Part shown: piece after piece, positions 11,933 to 20,235 of the stretch
How positions within the stretch are numbered: position 1 is the first letter of the stretch
Layout: the number at the start of each line of letters is the position of its first letter
Source: an uncultured Oscillospiraceae bacterium
Lineage (GTDB): Bacteria > Bacillota > Clostridia > Oscillospirales > Ruminococcaceae
Direction: 5' to 3'
Length of the DNA: 20,695 nucleotides
Assembly (NCBI GenBank): GCA_900543295.1
Contig: UQQY01000016.1
Location: forward strand, 1 to 20,695
Notes under the pieces: generated by a model
Told to the model about the DNA's origin: nothing
Database searches by the model: none
Seen by the model: only the letters and a program-made list of their open reading frames with translations
Program-made: the position numbers and the translations under genes

Positions 11933-13672
11933 CTATCCGCGAACCTCGGCGCGGATGACAGCGCAGCGTTCGCCCTCGGAGAGCGGCGCAATCTGATATT
12001 CGCCCGCCTGCATGGGCAGAATGAACGTTTCCGCATAATGCACCGTATAAGGGGAGAAGCGTCCATCCGGAGAAGCGATGACCGCCGCGCTGCCCTCAAT
12101 AAGATTCAATACACTGACAGAACCGTTGCGCGGCAGGGTGACGGGAGCATCGAACCATACGCGGGTAGTTTCGATGAACTCGAGCGCGTGCAGACCGGTG
12201 TGTTCGATTTTGACGTGTTCATCCTCATGGATGGTCTGAACCGCGTTGACCAGATTTTGCTCTACCCACTTGGTGTCACGGTCAAACTGGATGACCTGCT
12301 CGCCGTGTTCAATGTGAATCGGACGGGGGCGTCCGTCCAGGCCGAGGCGACCCCAATCGTAAAGCTTAAAGGTGAAGATGTACGGCGTTGCGCTGATTTC
12401 AAGCACCATGGCGTTTTTACCAGAGCAGTGTACGGTGCCTGCGGGAATCAGGAAATGATCGTGCTTTTTGGCGGGAAAGCGGTTGACAAAGCGTTCCGCG
12501 TCGAACGGCTCGCCGGTTTCCTGCGCGGTTTTGAGCGCGCTGATCATCTCCTGTGGACAAATCCCCTCTTTTACGCCGAGGTAAACGCAGGCGTCGTCCT
12601 CCGCATCCAGAAGATAATAGCTTTCGTCCTGTGTATAATGCATACCGAATTCACGTTGAATATATTCCGTCAGCGGATGCACCTGTAAGGAGAGATTGCC
12701 GCCGCCCATGGTGTCGAGAAAATCGAAACGAATGGGGAATTCTGCGCCGAAGCGTCCATAGACGCGCGTGCCGAGCAGCGCCTGCGGACAGAAGAGGATC
12801 AGATCCATTGCAGGAACCTCGACAATTGTACCGCGGCAGTCGAACAGCAGGCTGTTCTCCTCCGGAACGCCGTCGAAGCTCCATGCAAAGTTGGCTTCAT
12901 CCTGCGGGAGGCCGCAGACCTGCTTCATCCACTGGCCGCCCCAAACGCCGGGATCAAAATAAGGAACAGTGCGGAAGGGGCGGCGGGCAGTTTCACGCAG
13001 CGCAGCGCGGAAAGCGGCGCCATCAATCATTTTCGGTTCGTTCTCTCGATTGGTATCAAGCAAAAAATCGAGCTTGGGCAGCAATTTCTGCTTTAAACGA
13101 TCGGCAAGCCGCCATTCGATAAAAAAGCCGCGTTTGTACTTGGCGAGCTGCGGGTCGTCTGCATTCCGGCAGCGCCAGTTTGAGCCGCCTCTGCGCCAGC
13201 GGAGCTGAATCTCCCAGCGGGAGAGATCGCAGTAGACAAGGACGTCGCCTTCGGCAATCAAAGAGGCGCCGGTGCCTGCAACAACGCAGATCCCGCTTTT
13301 CACTTCAGCGAGCAGAGACTGCGCGGCGGCGATGCGGTCAGACTCGTAATAATCGGAAAGATGCGCGGTTGTCATTTTACCGAACACGCGGTCTTCGGTC
13401 AGATCATCTTTTATAGCTGCGGTCAGCTTTTCCGGTGCAAAAGCGCATTCATCCGCGTCAATGGCAACGCATGGCGAAAGCGCTGCTGCAATCGCGTCGA
13501 TTTCTGCGCGGGACGTGCCGGGATAGCACTCAAATACGACAATGGTTTTTTCTTTTTCTGTGCAGCGTGCGCGGATTGCCTCTGCGATGGCTTGTGTGCC
13601 GGTGCAGGCAGGGGTGTCTATCTGGATAGCAGGATGTTTTTCATAGTTGCCGTAGCCCTTATATTGTTTCAT
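11933..13672 (-). CDS. Class I mannose-6-phosphate isomerase with extra N-terminal domain
   Basis: A 579-residue two-domain protein. The C-terminal part (about 235-579) is a zinc cupin isomerase joining mannose 6-phosphate and fructose 6-phosphate: GGQWM at 245, NLSLQVHP (Gln330, His332), QDESYYLLD (Glu350) and IPAGTVHCSG (His415) supply the metal site. The N-terminal part (about 1-215) is not in standard enzymes, which have 310-390 residues. It resembles a nucleotide or phosphoribulokinase/uridine-kinase-like fold in pattern (VVFECYPGTSRAE at 45-57, AIDADECAFAPEKL at 70-83, YKRGFFIEWRLADRLK at 179-194), but its loop lacks a Walker A lysine (GxxxxGK), so it is probably not an active ATPase. 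AAAGGA precedes the ATG. The ROK kinase gene follows in the same operon. Confidence 0.88.
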   Translation of the reverse strand: MKQYKGYGNYEKHPAIQIDTPACTGTQAIAEAIRARCTEKEKTIVVFECYPGTSRAEIDAIAAALSPCVAIDADECAFAPEKLTAAIKDDLTEDRVFGKMTTAHLSDYYESDRIAAAQSLLAEVKSGICVVAGTGASLIAEGDVLVYCDLSRWEIQLRWRRGGSNWRCRNADDPQLAKYKRGFFIEWRLADRLKQKLLPKLDFLLDTNRENEPKMIDGAAFRAALRETARRPFRTVPYFDPGVWGGQWMKQVCGLPQDEANFAWSFDGVPEENSLLFDCRGTIVEVPAMDLILFCPQALLGTRVYGRFGAEFPIRFDFLDTMGGGNLSLQVHPLTEYIQREFGMHYTQDESYYLLDAEDDACVYLGVKEGICPQEMISALKTAQETGEPFDAERFVNRFPAKKHDHFLIPAGTVHCSGKNAMVLEISATPYIFTFKLYDWGRLGLDGRPRPIHIEHGEQVIQFDRDTKWVEQNLVNAVQTIHEDEHVKIEHTGLHALEFIETTRVWFDAPVTLPRNGSVSVLNLIEGSAAVIASPDGRFSPYTVHYAETFILPMQAGEYQIAPLSEGERCAVIRAEVRG

Positions 13673-13699
13673 GCTTTACCGTCCTTTCTGTATAGCTTT

Positions 13700-13728
13700 A
13701 TCATACAATATGTAATGACATATTTCAA
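13700..13728 (-). promoter_or_regulatory. Promoter of the isomerase/ROK operon
   Basis: On the minus strand TTGAAA (13728-13723), 17 bases, TATGAT (13705-13700), about 28 bases before the isomerase ATG. The sequence around the spacer (ATGTCATTACAT) is a partial palindrome that could be an operator. Confidence 0.75.
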
Positions 13729-13812
13729 GAGGAAATTGCAAAAAAGAGAGGCGAATTGCAGATGTTTTCCTGCAAAAAGCGCTTAGCAGCATGTGAACTT
13801 CGGTCTGCAATC

Positions 13813-13841
13813 TTGCTTTCTTTCTTGTGATTGTGTAGAAT
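13813..13841 (+). promoter_or_regulatory. Promoter of the ABC-F gene
   Basis: TTGCTT (13813-13818), 17 bases, TAGAAT (13836-13841). Transcription would begin near 13848, giving a leader of about 134 bases before the ABC-F start. Confidence 0.55.
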
Positions 13842-13850
13842 AGAAACAGT

Positions 13851-13955
13851 ATGATTGAATTGAGCGGCACAAGCTATGAGCCGCATGAAGGGGAAGATCA
13901 TCAATCAAAGCGGCCAAACAAATTTGAGCAGCTATTGAGAATCGGTATCCCGTAA
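13851..13955 (+). CDS. Possible 34-residue leader ORF upstream of the ABC-F gene
   Basis: ATG at 13851 opens a frame of 34 codons ending TAA at 13955, 26 bases before the ABC-F start. The peptide begins MIELSGTSYEPHEGED and ends LLRIGIP. It has no ribosome-binding site and would start about three bases after the predicted transcript start, so translation would have to be leaderless, which is uncommon in Firmicutes. GCCGC at 13880-13884 can pair with GCGGC at 13864-13868 or with GCGGC at 13910-13914, the two being mutually exclusive. Resistance-type ABC-F genes are often controlled by such leaders, but this may equally be chance. Confidence 0.2.
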   Translation: MIELSGTSYEPHEGEDHQSKRPNKFEQLLRIGIP

Positions 13956-13981
13956 AGAGAGAAAAGAAAGGAAGAAATACC

Positions 13982-15895
13982 TTGCTCGCCGCACTTGACC
14001 ATATCACACGCTATTTCGGCGATACACTGATTTTTGACTCCGTCTCCGCCTCGATTGAGGACGGCGACCGTATTGGATTGATCGGCGCCAATGGAATCGG
14101 AAAATCCACTCTTTTGAACGTGCTGTGCGGACAGCTTGCGCCGGACGATGGTGCAGTGAGCGTCACGAGAGGCGTTCACATCGGCTTTCTACAGCAAAAC
14201 AGCGGGCTTTCCCGTGAAAACACCGTTTACGCAGAAATGCGCGGCGTGTTCGCGGAGCTTTTGGAGACAGAACAAAGACTTTCCTCGCTTGAACAGCAGA
14301 TTGCCGCGTGCACCGTTCACGACGAGCGCTATCAGGCGCTGTGCGAAGAATATTCAAATCTGAGCGCCTATTTTGAGGCGCGCGACGGATATCATATTGA
14401 TGTGAAGATTCGCACCGTATTAAACGGTATGGGCTTTGAAGAAAAAAATGACGATCTCATTATAAACGCGCTGTCCGGTGGCGAAAAAACAAGGCTTGCG
14501 CTTGCAAAGCTTTTGCTTGAGGAGCCGGAGCTTTTGGTGCTTGACGAGCCGACGAACCATCTCGATTTCCGCACGCTGATGTGGCTTGAAGACTATTTGC
14601 AGAACTATAAGGGCGGTTTGGTTGTAGTATCGCACGACCGCTACTTTTTAGACCGCATGGTTACGAAAATATGGGAGCTTGAAAGCAGAAAGCTTTACGT
14701 CTATCCAGGGAATTACACGCGCTACAAAACGCTGCGCGCCGAGCGCGTGAAGCAGGAGCTGCGCGCATATGAAGCGCAGCAGAACAAGATTGCTTCCATG
14801 CGGGAATATGCGGAAAAAAATATCGTGCGCGCCTCTACCTCCAATATGGCGAAAAGCCGTCTGCATCAGCTTGAGCATATCGAGGTGCTGGAACGTCCAA
14901 ACGAACGCACGCCCGTACCGCGTTTCTCGTTCACTTACAGCCGGCGTCCGGTGAAGGATCTACTTACGGTCAAAAACCTCACCGTATCTGTCGGCGCGGG
15001 CAATGAGCGCGTCAAGCTGTCCGGTCCATTGGATTTTTCGATCAAGCGCGGGGACAAGGTTGCGCTGATCGGTCCGAACGGTACTGGCAAATCGACTCTT
15101 CTGAAAACGATTCTTGGTCTTCTGCCTAAAGACGGAGAGGTCGCGTGGGGTGCAAACGTACAGACCGCCTTCTATGAGCAGGAAAACCGTCAGTTGAATC
15201 CTGGGCATACTGCGCTTGAGGAGCTGTGGGGCGCATATCCGCTCATGGCGGAGTACGAAATTCGCGGCCTTTTGGGACAGGTACTGATCCGGGGCGAGGA
15301 GGTCTATAAAAAGATCGCTGTGCTTTCCGGCGGCGAGCGTGCGCGTACTGCGCTTGCCCTGCTGATGCTCCGTCATGCGAACACGCTGATTTTGGACGAA
15401 CCGACGAATCACTTGGATCTCCCGAGCAAGGAGGCGCTTGAGGAGGCGCTTCGCGAATTTGACGGCACGTTGATTTTTGTTTCGCACGACCGATATTTTT
15501 TGAATACCATCCCAACCCGCATTTTCGAGCTTTCGCCGGACGGGCTTTCGCAGTATGAAGGCGGCTTTGACTTTTACCTGGAAGAGAAAAAGCGACGCGA
15601 GGAAAAACGCGCGCAGGAGGCTGTGTCGGTTCGCAGAGATGAGCTGCCGTCCTCTTACCATCGTTCCAGACAGGAGCGTGCCGAGCAGGTTAAATGGAAG
15701 CAGCGCTTCCATCAGCTCGAAACGCAGATTGAAGAGGCAGAAGAAAGAATTGCTGCGCTTCAAGCAGAGATTGCCGATCCCGAAACAGGGTGGGATTACG
15801 AAAAGCTTTCCGGCCTCTGCGCAGAGCTTGAACAAGAGAAAAACCGTCATGAAGAAATTCTCGCAGAATGGACGGAGCTGTCGGAGTTCATTTAA
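13982..15895 (+). CDS. ABC-F family ATPase (YdiF-like translation factor)
   Basis: A 637-residue soluble protein with two ABC domains and no membrane segments. Domain 1: Walker A GANGIGKST (35-43), signature LSGGE (164-168), DEPTNHLD (188-195). Domain 2: Walker A GPNGTGKST (364-372), signature LSGGE (448-452), DEPTNHLD (472-479). Between them is the charged linker (about 243-305, GNYTRYKTLRAE to LEHIEVLERP) that reaches into the ribosomal tRNA site. The C-terminal 100 residues form a coiled coil (QLETQIEEAEERIAALQAE), as in YdiF and Uup. Members of this group ease stalled ribosomes; target-protection resistance proteins (Vga, Msr, Lsa) belong to the same superfamily, but the linker length and C-terminal extension fit a housekeeping member better. 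The start is TTG with AAAGGAAG before it. Confidence 0.93.
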   Translation: MLAALDHITRYFGDTLIFDSVSASIEDGDRIGLIGANGIGKSTLLNVLCGQLAPDDGAVSVTRGVHIGFLQQNSGLSRENTVYAEMRGVFAELLETEQRLSSLEQQIAACTVHDERYQALCEEYSNLSAYFEARDGYHIDVKIRTVLNGMGFEEKNDDLIINALSGGEKTRLALAKLLLEEPELLVLDEPTNHLDFRTLMWLEDYLQNYKGGLVVVSHDRYFLDRMVTKIWELESRKLYVYPGNYTRYKTLRAERVKQELRAYEAQQNKIASMREYAEKNIVRASTSNMAKSRLHQLEHIEVLERPNERTPVPRFSFTYSRRPVKDLLTVKNLTVSVGAGNERVKLSGPLDFSIKRGDKVALIGPNGTGKSTLLKTILGLLPKDGEVAWGANVQTAFYEQENRQLNPGHTALEELWGAYPLMAEYEIRGLLGQVLIRGEEVYKKIAVLSGGERARTALALLMLRHANTLILDEPTNHLDLPSKEALEEALREFDGTLIFVSHDRYFLNTIPTRIFELSPDGLSQYEGGFDFYLEEKKRREEKRAQEAVSVRRDELPSSYHRSRQERAEQVKWKQRFHQLETQIEEAEERIAALQAEIADPETGWDYEKLSGLCAELEQEKNRHEEILAEWTELSEFI

Positions 15896-15961
15896 CACTT
15901 AATATAGAAAGCTTTTTAGCAGAAAAATCATCGTCAATTTAACTCAGAAAGGATGTATCAT

Positions 15962-17227
15962 ATGAATTTGGAAACCAAATGCCTGCACGCGGGCTATACG
16001 CCGGAAAACAGCGAGCCGCGCGTCGTCCCGATCGTACAAAGCACAACCTATGTCTTTGATTCAACAGAGGAAGTTGCGGCTGTGTTTGACGATCCGACAA
16101 AGGCGCTCATTTACTCGCGCTTTGCCAATCCGACCGTTATGGCGGTTGAGGAGAAGATCGCCGCGCTTGAGGGCGGTGTCGGTGCAATGGCGACCACAAG
16201 CGGACAGGCGGCTTCGCTTTTGTCGATTTTGAATATTTGCAGTGCGGGCGACAGCTTTATTGCGGCTTCTACCATCTACGGCGGAACAATCAACCTGTTT
16301 GCCGTCACGCTCAAACGGCTTGGCATTGAGTGCATTTTTGTTGACGCGGAGGCGGACGAGGAGGAGCTTCAGAAGTCCTTTAAGCCGAATACCAAGGCTG
16401 TCTTCGGCGAGACGATTGCCAATCCGGCGCTTACGGTGCTTGATATTGAAAAGTTTGCCCGCCTTGCACACAAAAACGGCGTGCCGCTGATTGTGGACAA
16501 TACCTTTGCCACGCCTGTTCTCTGCCGCCCGTTTGAATGGGGCGCGGATATCGTCATCCATTCGACCACAAAATATATGGACGGGCACGCGGTGCAAGTA
16601 GGCGGCGTGATTGTTGACAGTGGAAACTTTGACTGGACAAACGGAAAGTTTCCGGAGCTTGTTGAGCCGGACGAAAGTTATCACGGAATTTCCTACACGA
16701 AGGCCTACGGGAAAATGGCCTATATCTTGAAGGCGAGAATGCAGCTGATGCGTGACTTCGGCTGCTATCCTGCCGCGCATTCCGCATTTTTGCTGAATCT
16801 CGGCTTGGAGACGCTGGCTGTCCGTATGAAGCAGTACTGCGAAAACGCGCTGACGGTTGCAAAATTTTTGGAGTCCTGCGACAAGGTTGAGTCGGTAAAC
16901 TATCCGTCGCTTCCGGGAAATCCGCATTTTGCGCTTGCGCAAAAGTACCTACCAAACGGCAGCAGCGGCGTAATCTCGTTCGTTATCAAAGGCGGCAAGG
17001 AGACGGCTATCAAATTCATGAATTCGTTAAAGCTCGCCTCAAACGAGGTGCACGTCGCCGATATTCGCACCTGTGTGCTGCATCCGGCAAGCGAGACGCA
17101 CCGCCAGCTTACCGACGAGCAGCTTGTGGCCGCAGGAATCGATGCGGGAATGGTTCGCCTTTCTGTCGGACTGGAAAATGTAAACGATATTCTGGACGAT
17201 CTGAAGGAAGGTTTTGCAGGTATTTGA
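15962..17227 (+). CDS. metY: O-acetyl-L-homoserine sulfhydrylase
   Basis: A 421-residue PLP enzyme of the Cys/Met metabolism family that makes homocysteine from O-acetylhomoserine and sulfide. Family marks: NLETKCLHAGYTPE at the start, PIVQSTTYVFDS (23-34), YSRFANPT (51-58, phosphate-binding Tyr and Arg), ATTSGQAA (77-84), LIVDNTFATP (176-185, Asp179) and HSTTKYMDGHA (200-210), where Lys204 forms the Schiff base. The long insertion after the lysine (DWTNGKFPELVEP) and the total length favour MetY over cystathionine gamma-synthase. The ATG three codons inside the open frame was chosen since AAAGGA lies eight bases before it. Only 66 bases separate it from the ABC-F gene, too short for a SAM riboswitch. 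Confidence 0.93.
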   Translation: MNLETKCLHAGYTPENSEPRVVPIVQSTTYVFDSTEEVAAVFDDPTKALIYSRFANPTVMAVEEKIAALEGGVGAMATTSGQAASLLSILNICSAGDSFIAASTIYGGTINLFAVTLKRLGIECIFVDAEADEEELQKSFKPNTKAVFGETIANPALTVLDIEKFARLAHKNGVPLIVDNTFATPVLCRPFEWGADIVIHSTTKYMDGHAVQVGGVIVDSGNFDWTNGKFPELVEPDESYHGISYTKAYGKMAYILKARMQLMRDFGCYPAAHSAFLLNLGLETLAVRMKQYCENALTVAKFLESCDKVESVNYPSLPGNPHFALAQKYLPNGSSGVISFVIKGGKETAIKFMNSLKLASNEVHVADIRTCVLHPASETHRQLTDEQLVAAGIDAGMVRLSVGLENVNDILDDLKEGFAGI

Positions 17228-17265
17228 TAAAGATGCCCTGCGCGTCTAACCCAATTTGAAACACT

Positions 17266-17304
17266 GACACGCCATACTGTATACTCAAAATCGTATGGCG
17301 TGTC
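17266..17304 (+). terminator. 12-bp hairpin after metY
   Basis: GACACGCCATAC (17266-17277) pairs perfectly with GTATGGCGTGTC (17293-17304) around a 15-base loop, followed by TTCCTATTCCC. The T-run is poor, so it may terminate weakly or protect the upstream mRNA 3' end. Confidence 0.55.
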
Positions 17305-17336
17305 TTCCTATTCCCGATTTGGAGGAGGTGCATTTT

Positions 17337-18098
17337 ATGTATCCGCTGTTTCCCTTTGAGCCGGAGGAGGCTGTCATTGAACCGCGTCAAATCGTCCGAC
17401 CGGCTGAAAATTTTCCGAAGTGCTGTCTTGCGGTGTTTTCCGCGCCGATTTTTGAGAAAATCCGCACACGTCCGGAAGCGGAGGAAATTGCGTCGGTCGG
17501 CAATGCGAACGGCGAAGTTCCGGTTTATCAGATTCTGCACAGGGGAACGCCGATCGCGGCTTATATGACGCCGATTGGCGCGCCCGCCTGCGCCGGTACG
17601 ATGGAGGAGGTTATGGCGCTTGGCGCCGACCGGGCCGTGCTGTTCGGCTCCTGCGGCGTGCTTGATAAGACGATCCCCGACGGCGCCGTCATTCTGCCTC
17701 GCCGCGCCTACCGCGATGAGGGAACCTCCTTTCACTATGCACCTCCCTCCGAATATATGGAGGCGGACGCGGATTTGCTTCGCATGGCGCGTGAAGTATT
17801 CGATGCGCACAGCGTGCCGGTCAAAGCGGGCGCGGTCTGGACGACGGATGCGTTTTACCGTGAAACGCCGCGCCGGATGCGGTTCTTCCGTGAAAAGGGC
17901 TGTATTGCGGTCGAAATGGAATGCGCCGCTGTTTTTGCCATGACGCAGTACCGCGGTTATCGTTTTATGCCGTTTTTATATGGCGCGGACAATCTGGACG
18001 GCGAAAGCGGATGGGACGCGCGCGGCTTATGCGAACAGGGGGTATCCCGTGCGGAGGTCTATCTTACCTGTGCGCTGGAGCTCTGCGTGCGTTTATGA
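17337..18098 (+). CDS. Nucleoside phosphorylase (PNP/UDP family)
   Basis: A 253-residue protein of the purine-nucleoside/uridine phosphorylase superfamily, which splits nucleosides with phosphate to base and ribose 1-phosphate. Visible motifs: AYMTPIGAPACAGTMEEVM (phosphate/ribose side), VLFGSCGVLD (101-110), RAYRDEGTSFHYAPPSEY (123-140, with the EGTS pattern of uridine-type enzymes), WTTDAFYRET (168-177), and VEMECAA (192-198), whose Glu and Met contact ribose. Base specificity is not assigned. The frame stays open 14 codons further upstream into the hairpin, but GGAGGAGGT seven bases before the chosen ATG fixes the start. The sulfatase gene begins 30 bases later on the same strand. Confidence 0.9.
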   Translation: MYPLFPFEPEEAVIEPRQIVRPAENFPKCCLAVFSAPIFEKIRTRPEAEEIASVGNANGEVPVYQILHRGTPIAAYMTPIGAPACAGTMEEVMALGADRAVLFGSCGVLDKTIPDGAVILPRRAYRDEGTSFHYAPPSEYMEADADLLRMAREVFDAHSVPVKAGAVWTTDAFYRETPRRMRFFREKGCIAVEMECAAVFAMTQYRGYRFMPFLYGADNLDGESGWDARGLCEQGVSRAEVYLTCALELCVRL

Positions 18099-18128
18099 TG
18101 AGGAATAAGTGAAAAGGGGATTTTCGCA

Positions 18129-19619
18129 ATGAAGTGCAGAAAAATTATTTTAATTATGACCGACTCCCAGCGTCACGATTTTGTAAACTGCTACAGGAAA
18201 ACAGGACTGCAAACGCCAAATCTTGACCGGATTGCAGAAAACGGCGTGCGTTTTGAGCAGGCATATACCACACAGCCGGTGTGTCAGGCGGCGCGCAGTG
18301 CGATTTTTACCGGGCAGTATCCGCACACAAACGGCTGCTGGTCAAACTGCGAGGGCATGGCGCAGACATCCTATACCGTCGGGCAGCGGCTGCAAAAGGA
18401 CGGCGTACATACCGCCTATATCGGCAAATGGCACTTGGACGGCGGCGATTATTTCGGCATGGGCGTATGTCCGGACGGCTGGGATTCGGATTACTGGTAT
18501 GACATGCGCAATTATATGGACGAGCTTTCGGATGAAGAGCGCTTCCGCTCCCGTCAGCCGGAGCAGATGAAGGCGCGCGCTTTTAAGGCCGAGGACACTT
18601 TTGGACACCGGTGCAGCGACAGAGCGATTGACTTTCTTTCCAAACACCATGACGAGGATTTTTTTCTGACAGTTTCCTACGATGAGCCGCACCATCCTTT
18701 TATCTGTCCGCCGCCCTACTCGACGATGTACGAGGGCTTTTCTTTTCCGGTGAGCGAGAACGTCTATGACACGCTGGAAGACAAGCCGGATTACCAGCGC
18801 GTGTGGGCACGGAATCGTATCAATAAGCCGGAGGACGGTATCCGGCTTGAGAATCCATACTTTTTCGGCTGCAACTCGTTTATCGACAGTGAGATCGGAC
18901 GCGTTCTGGACGCAGCGCAGCAGTATGCTCCGGACGCTTTGATTATTTATACCTCGGATCACGGCGATATGCTCTCCTCGCACAGCCTGTGGGCAAAGGG
19001 TTCCGCTGCTTATGAGGAAATTACGCACATTCCGTTTATGATGATGGGCGCGGGTCTTCCTTCCGGAAAGGTCGATGCTCTGCCGGTCTCGCATTTAAAT
19101 CTTATGCCGACCATCCTTGAATTGATGGGCACGGAGATTCCGCAGACCGTTGAAGGGAAGAGTCTTGTGCCGCAGATGGTAAGCGGAGAACGTGTCAACG
19201 ACTATGTTTTTATAGAGTTCGGACGGTATGAGACAGATCACGACGGCTTCGGCGGCTATCAGCCGATGCGCGCTGTGTTTGACGGACGCTATAAGCTGAG
19301 CATAAACCTGCTTTCGACGGACGAGCTTTATGACCTGAAGACCGACCTGGGCGAGCTTATCAACCGCATTGACGATCCTGCGTACCGCGAGATCCGCAAC
19401 CGGCTTCACGACGCGCTGCTTAATGAGATGTACCGCACGCGCGATCCGTTCCGCGGCTATTACTGGGAACGCAGACCGTGGCGCACGGATGCGCCGGACG
19501 CCTCATGGGACGACAGGCTGATGACGCGCCAGCGCATGGAGAGTGAAAGTTTTGAGAAACGTCAACTCGACTACAGCACGGGACTGCCGATTGAAGAGAC
19601 GGTTCGTGTAAAGAGATAA
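18129..19619 (+). CDS. Sulfatase, Cys-type with a CxAxR active-site motif
   Basis: A 496-residue alkaline-phosphatase-superfamily sulfatase without a signal peptide, so cytoplasmic. MTDSQRHD (10-17) carries the first metal ligand Asp12; NLDRIAENGVRFEQAY is standard; TTQPVCQAARSAIFTGQYPH (47-66) holds the active-site Cys52, which in active members is turned into formylglycine; IGKWHLDG (98-105) and YTSDHGDML (274-282, Asp277, His278) complete the site. The usual core is C-x-P-x-R; here it is CQAAR, with Ala for Pro. A maturase (anSME type in anaerobes) would be needed and is not in the window. The same fold also includes phosphonate and phosphate diesterases, so the substrate stays open. AAGGGGA lies before the ATG, 30 bases after the phosphorylase gene. 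Confidence 0.88.
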   Translation: MKCRKIILIMTDSQRHDFVNCYRKTGLQTPNLDRIAENGVRFEQAYTTQPVCQAARSAIFTGQYPHTNGCWSNCEGMAQTSYTVGQRLQKDGVHTAYIGKWHLDGGDYFGMGVCPDGWDSDYWYDMRNYMDELSDEERFRSRQPEQMKARAFKAEDTFGHRCSDRAIDFLSKHHDEDFFLTVSYDEPHHPFICPPPYSTMYEGFSFPVSENVYDTLEDKPDYQRVWARNRINKPEDGIRLENPYFFGCNSFIDSEIGRVLDAAQQYAPDALIIYTSDHGDMLSSHSLWAKGSAAYEEITHIPFMMMGAGLPSGKVDALPVSHLNLMPTILELMGTEIPQTVEGKSLVPQMVSGERVNDYVFIEFGRYETDHDGFGGYQPMRAVFDGRYKLSINLLSTDELYDLKTDLGELINRIDDPAYREIRNRLHDALLNEMYRTRDPFRGYYWERRPWRTDAPDASWDDRLMTRQRMESESFEKRQLDYSTGLPIEETVRVKR

Positions 19620-19676
19620 GCTCATTCTGGCGGCAAGAGGACAGGGACAGAATTCCGTGCTCTTTTCCCATACAGC

Positions 19677-19705
19677 TTGACGGGCAGAGGAAAAGAGAGT
19701 ACAAT
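19677..19705 (+). promoter_or_regulatory. Promoter of the Tic20-like gene
   Basis: TTGACG (19677-19682), 17 bases, TACAAT (19700-19705), 36 bases before the ATG. It shows that the gene is transcribed apart from the sulfatase. Confidence 0.8.
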
Positions 19706-19741
19706 AAAGCTACAAAACTTTTTGTGAGGAGCGAGGTTATT

Positions 19742-20113
19742 ATGGAGTATCAGCAACCATACGTACAGTATGATCCGCGGGACGTTCAGCAGACCAAATC
19801 TATTGCATGGCTTTCTTATTTGGGCATTCTTTTTCTGATTCCGATGTTTGTGTATAAGGAATCTCCGTACACAAAGTTCCACGTCAATCAGGGCATTGTG
19901 CTGTGCATTTTGGATGTGGCCGGCGGTATTCTGCTTGGCATTGTAAGCGCTGTACTGGGATGGATTCCGTTTGTCGGCTGGATCCTTTCGGGCCTGCTTT
20001 CTTTGGCCTTTGGCGTGTTTGTGCTTGTGCTGATGATTTTGGGAATTGTCAATGCGGCAACAGGTAAGGCTGAGCCTCTTCCGATTATTGGAAAAATCGT
20101 CATTTACAAATAA
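19742..20113 (+). CDS. DUF4870/Tic20-like membrane protein
   Basis: A 123-residue protein with a hydrophilic Tyr/Gln-rich N-terminus and three or four membrane segments at about 21-37, 52-75 and 82-105. The segment SIAWLSYLGILFLIP, then VYKESPYTKFHVNQG, is the hallmark of the DUF4870/Tic20-like family (a helix, then a loop with F-x-x-x-x-Q ahead of the next helix). Function in bacteria is unknown. The ATG is six codons inside the open frame, chosen because GAGGAGCGAGG lies five bases ahead. It has its own promoter and a terminator downstream, and converges with the trkA-type gene. Confidence 0.85.
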   Translation: MEYQQPYVQYDPRDVQQTKSIAWLSYLGILFLIPMFVYKESPYTKFHVNQGIVLCILDVAGGILLGIVSAVLGWIPFVGWILSGLLSLAFGVFVLVLMILGIVNAATGKAEPLPIIGKIVIYK

Positions 20114-20167
20114 TGCGGTAAAGCGGTTTCCGATGATCGGGAGGATTTCTGTACATCAGGCAAAATA

Positions 20168-20216
20168 AAAACAGCTCCGGGATTTACTTTGAGCAGGTAA
20201 ATCTCAGAGCTGTTTT
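20168..20216. terminator. Bidirectional terminator between converging genes
   Basis: AAAACAGCTC (20168-20177) pairs with GAGCTGTTTT (20207-20216), and inside it GATTTAC (20181-20187) pairs with GTAAATC (20197-20203). T-rich sequence follows on the plus strand and A-rich precedes, so it can serve both genes. Confidence 0.85.
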
Positions 20217-20235
20217 CTGTTTTCCTGATGTACTC

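Noticed and set aside
10976..12688. A 570-codon open frame on the plus strand
   Set aside because: It lies antisense to the ROK kinase and the isomerase, which have clear family motifs; it has no ribosome-binding site and its translation has no recognisable motif. It is a by-product of codon bias.
14960..15898. A 312-codon minus-strand frame across the ABC-F gene
   Set aside because: The plus-strand ABC-F gene is certain there; the antisense translation is rich in Arg/Lys/Phe with no domain pattern.
15896..15961. SAM riboswitch or T-box upstream of metY
   Set aside because: The gap is only 66 bases and shows no terminator hairpin or conserved core; if regulation of this kind exists it must lie elsewhere.
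7878..17243. AAAGATGCCCTGC present both near 7878 and near 17230
   Set aside because: A 13-base match between two places is expected by chance in a window of this size, and the flanks do not align.
16061..17810. Two minus-strand frames of 293 and 233 codons over metY and the phosphorylase
   Set aside because: Both are antisense to well-supported enzymes and lack start signals.
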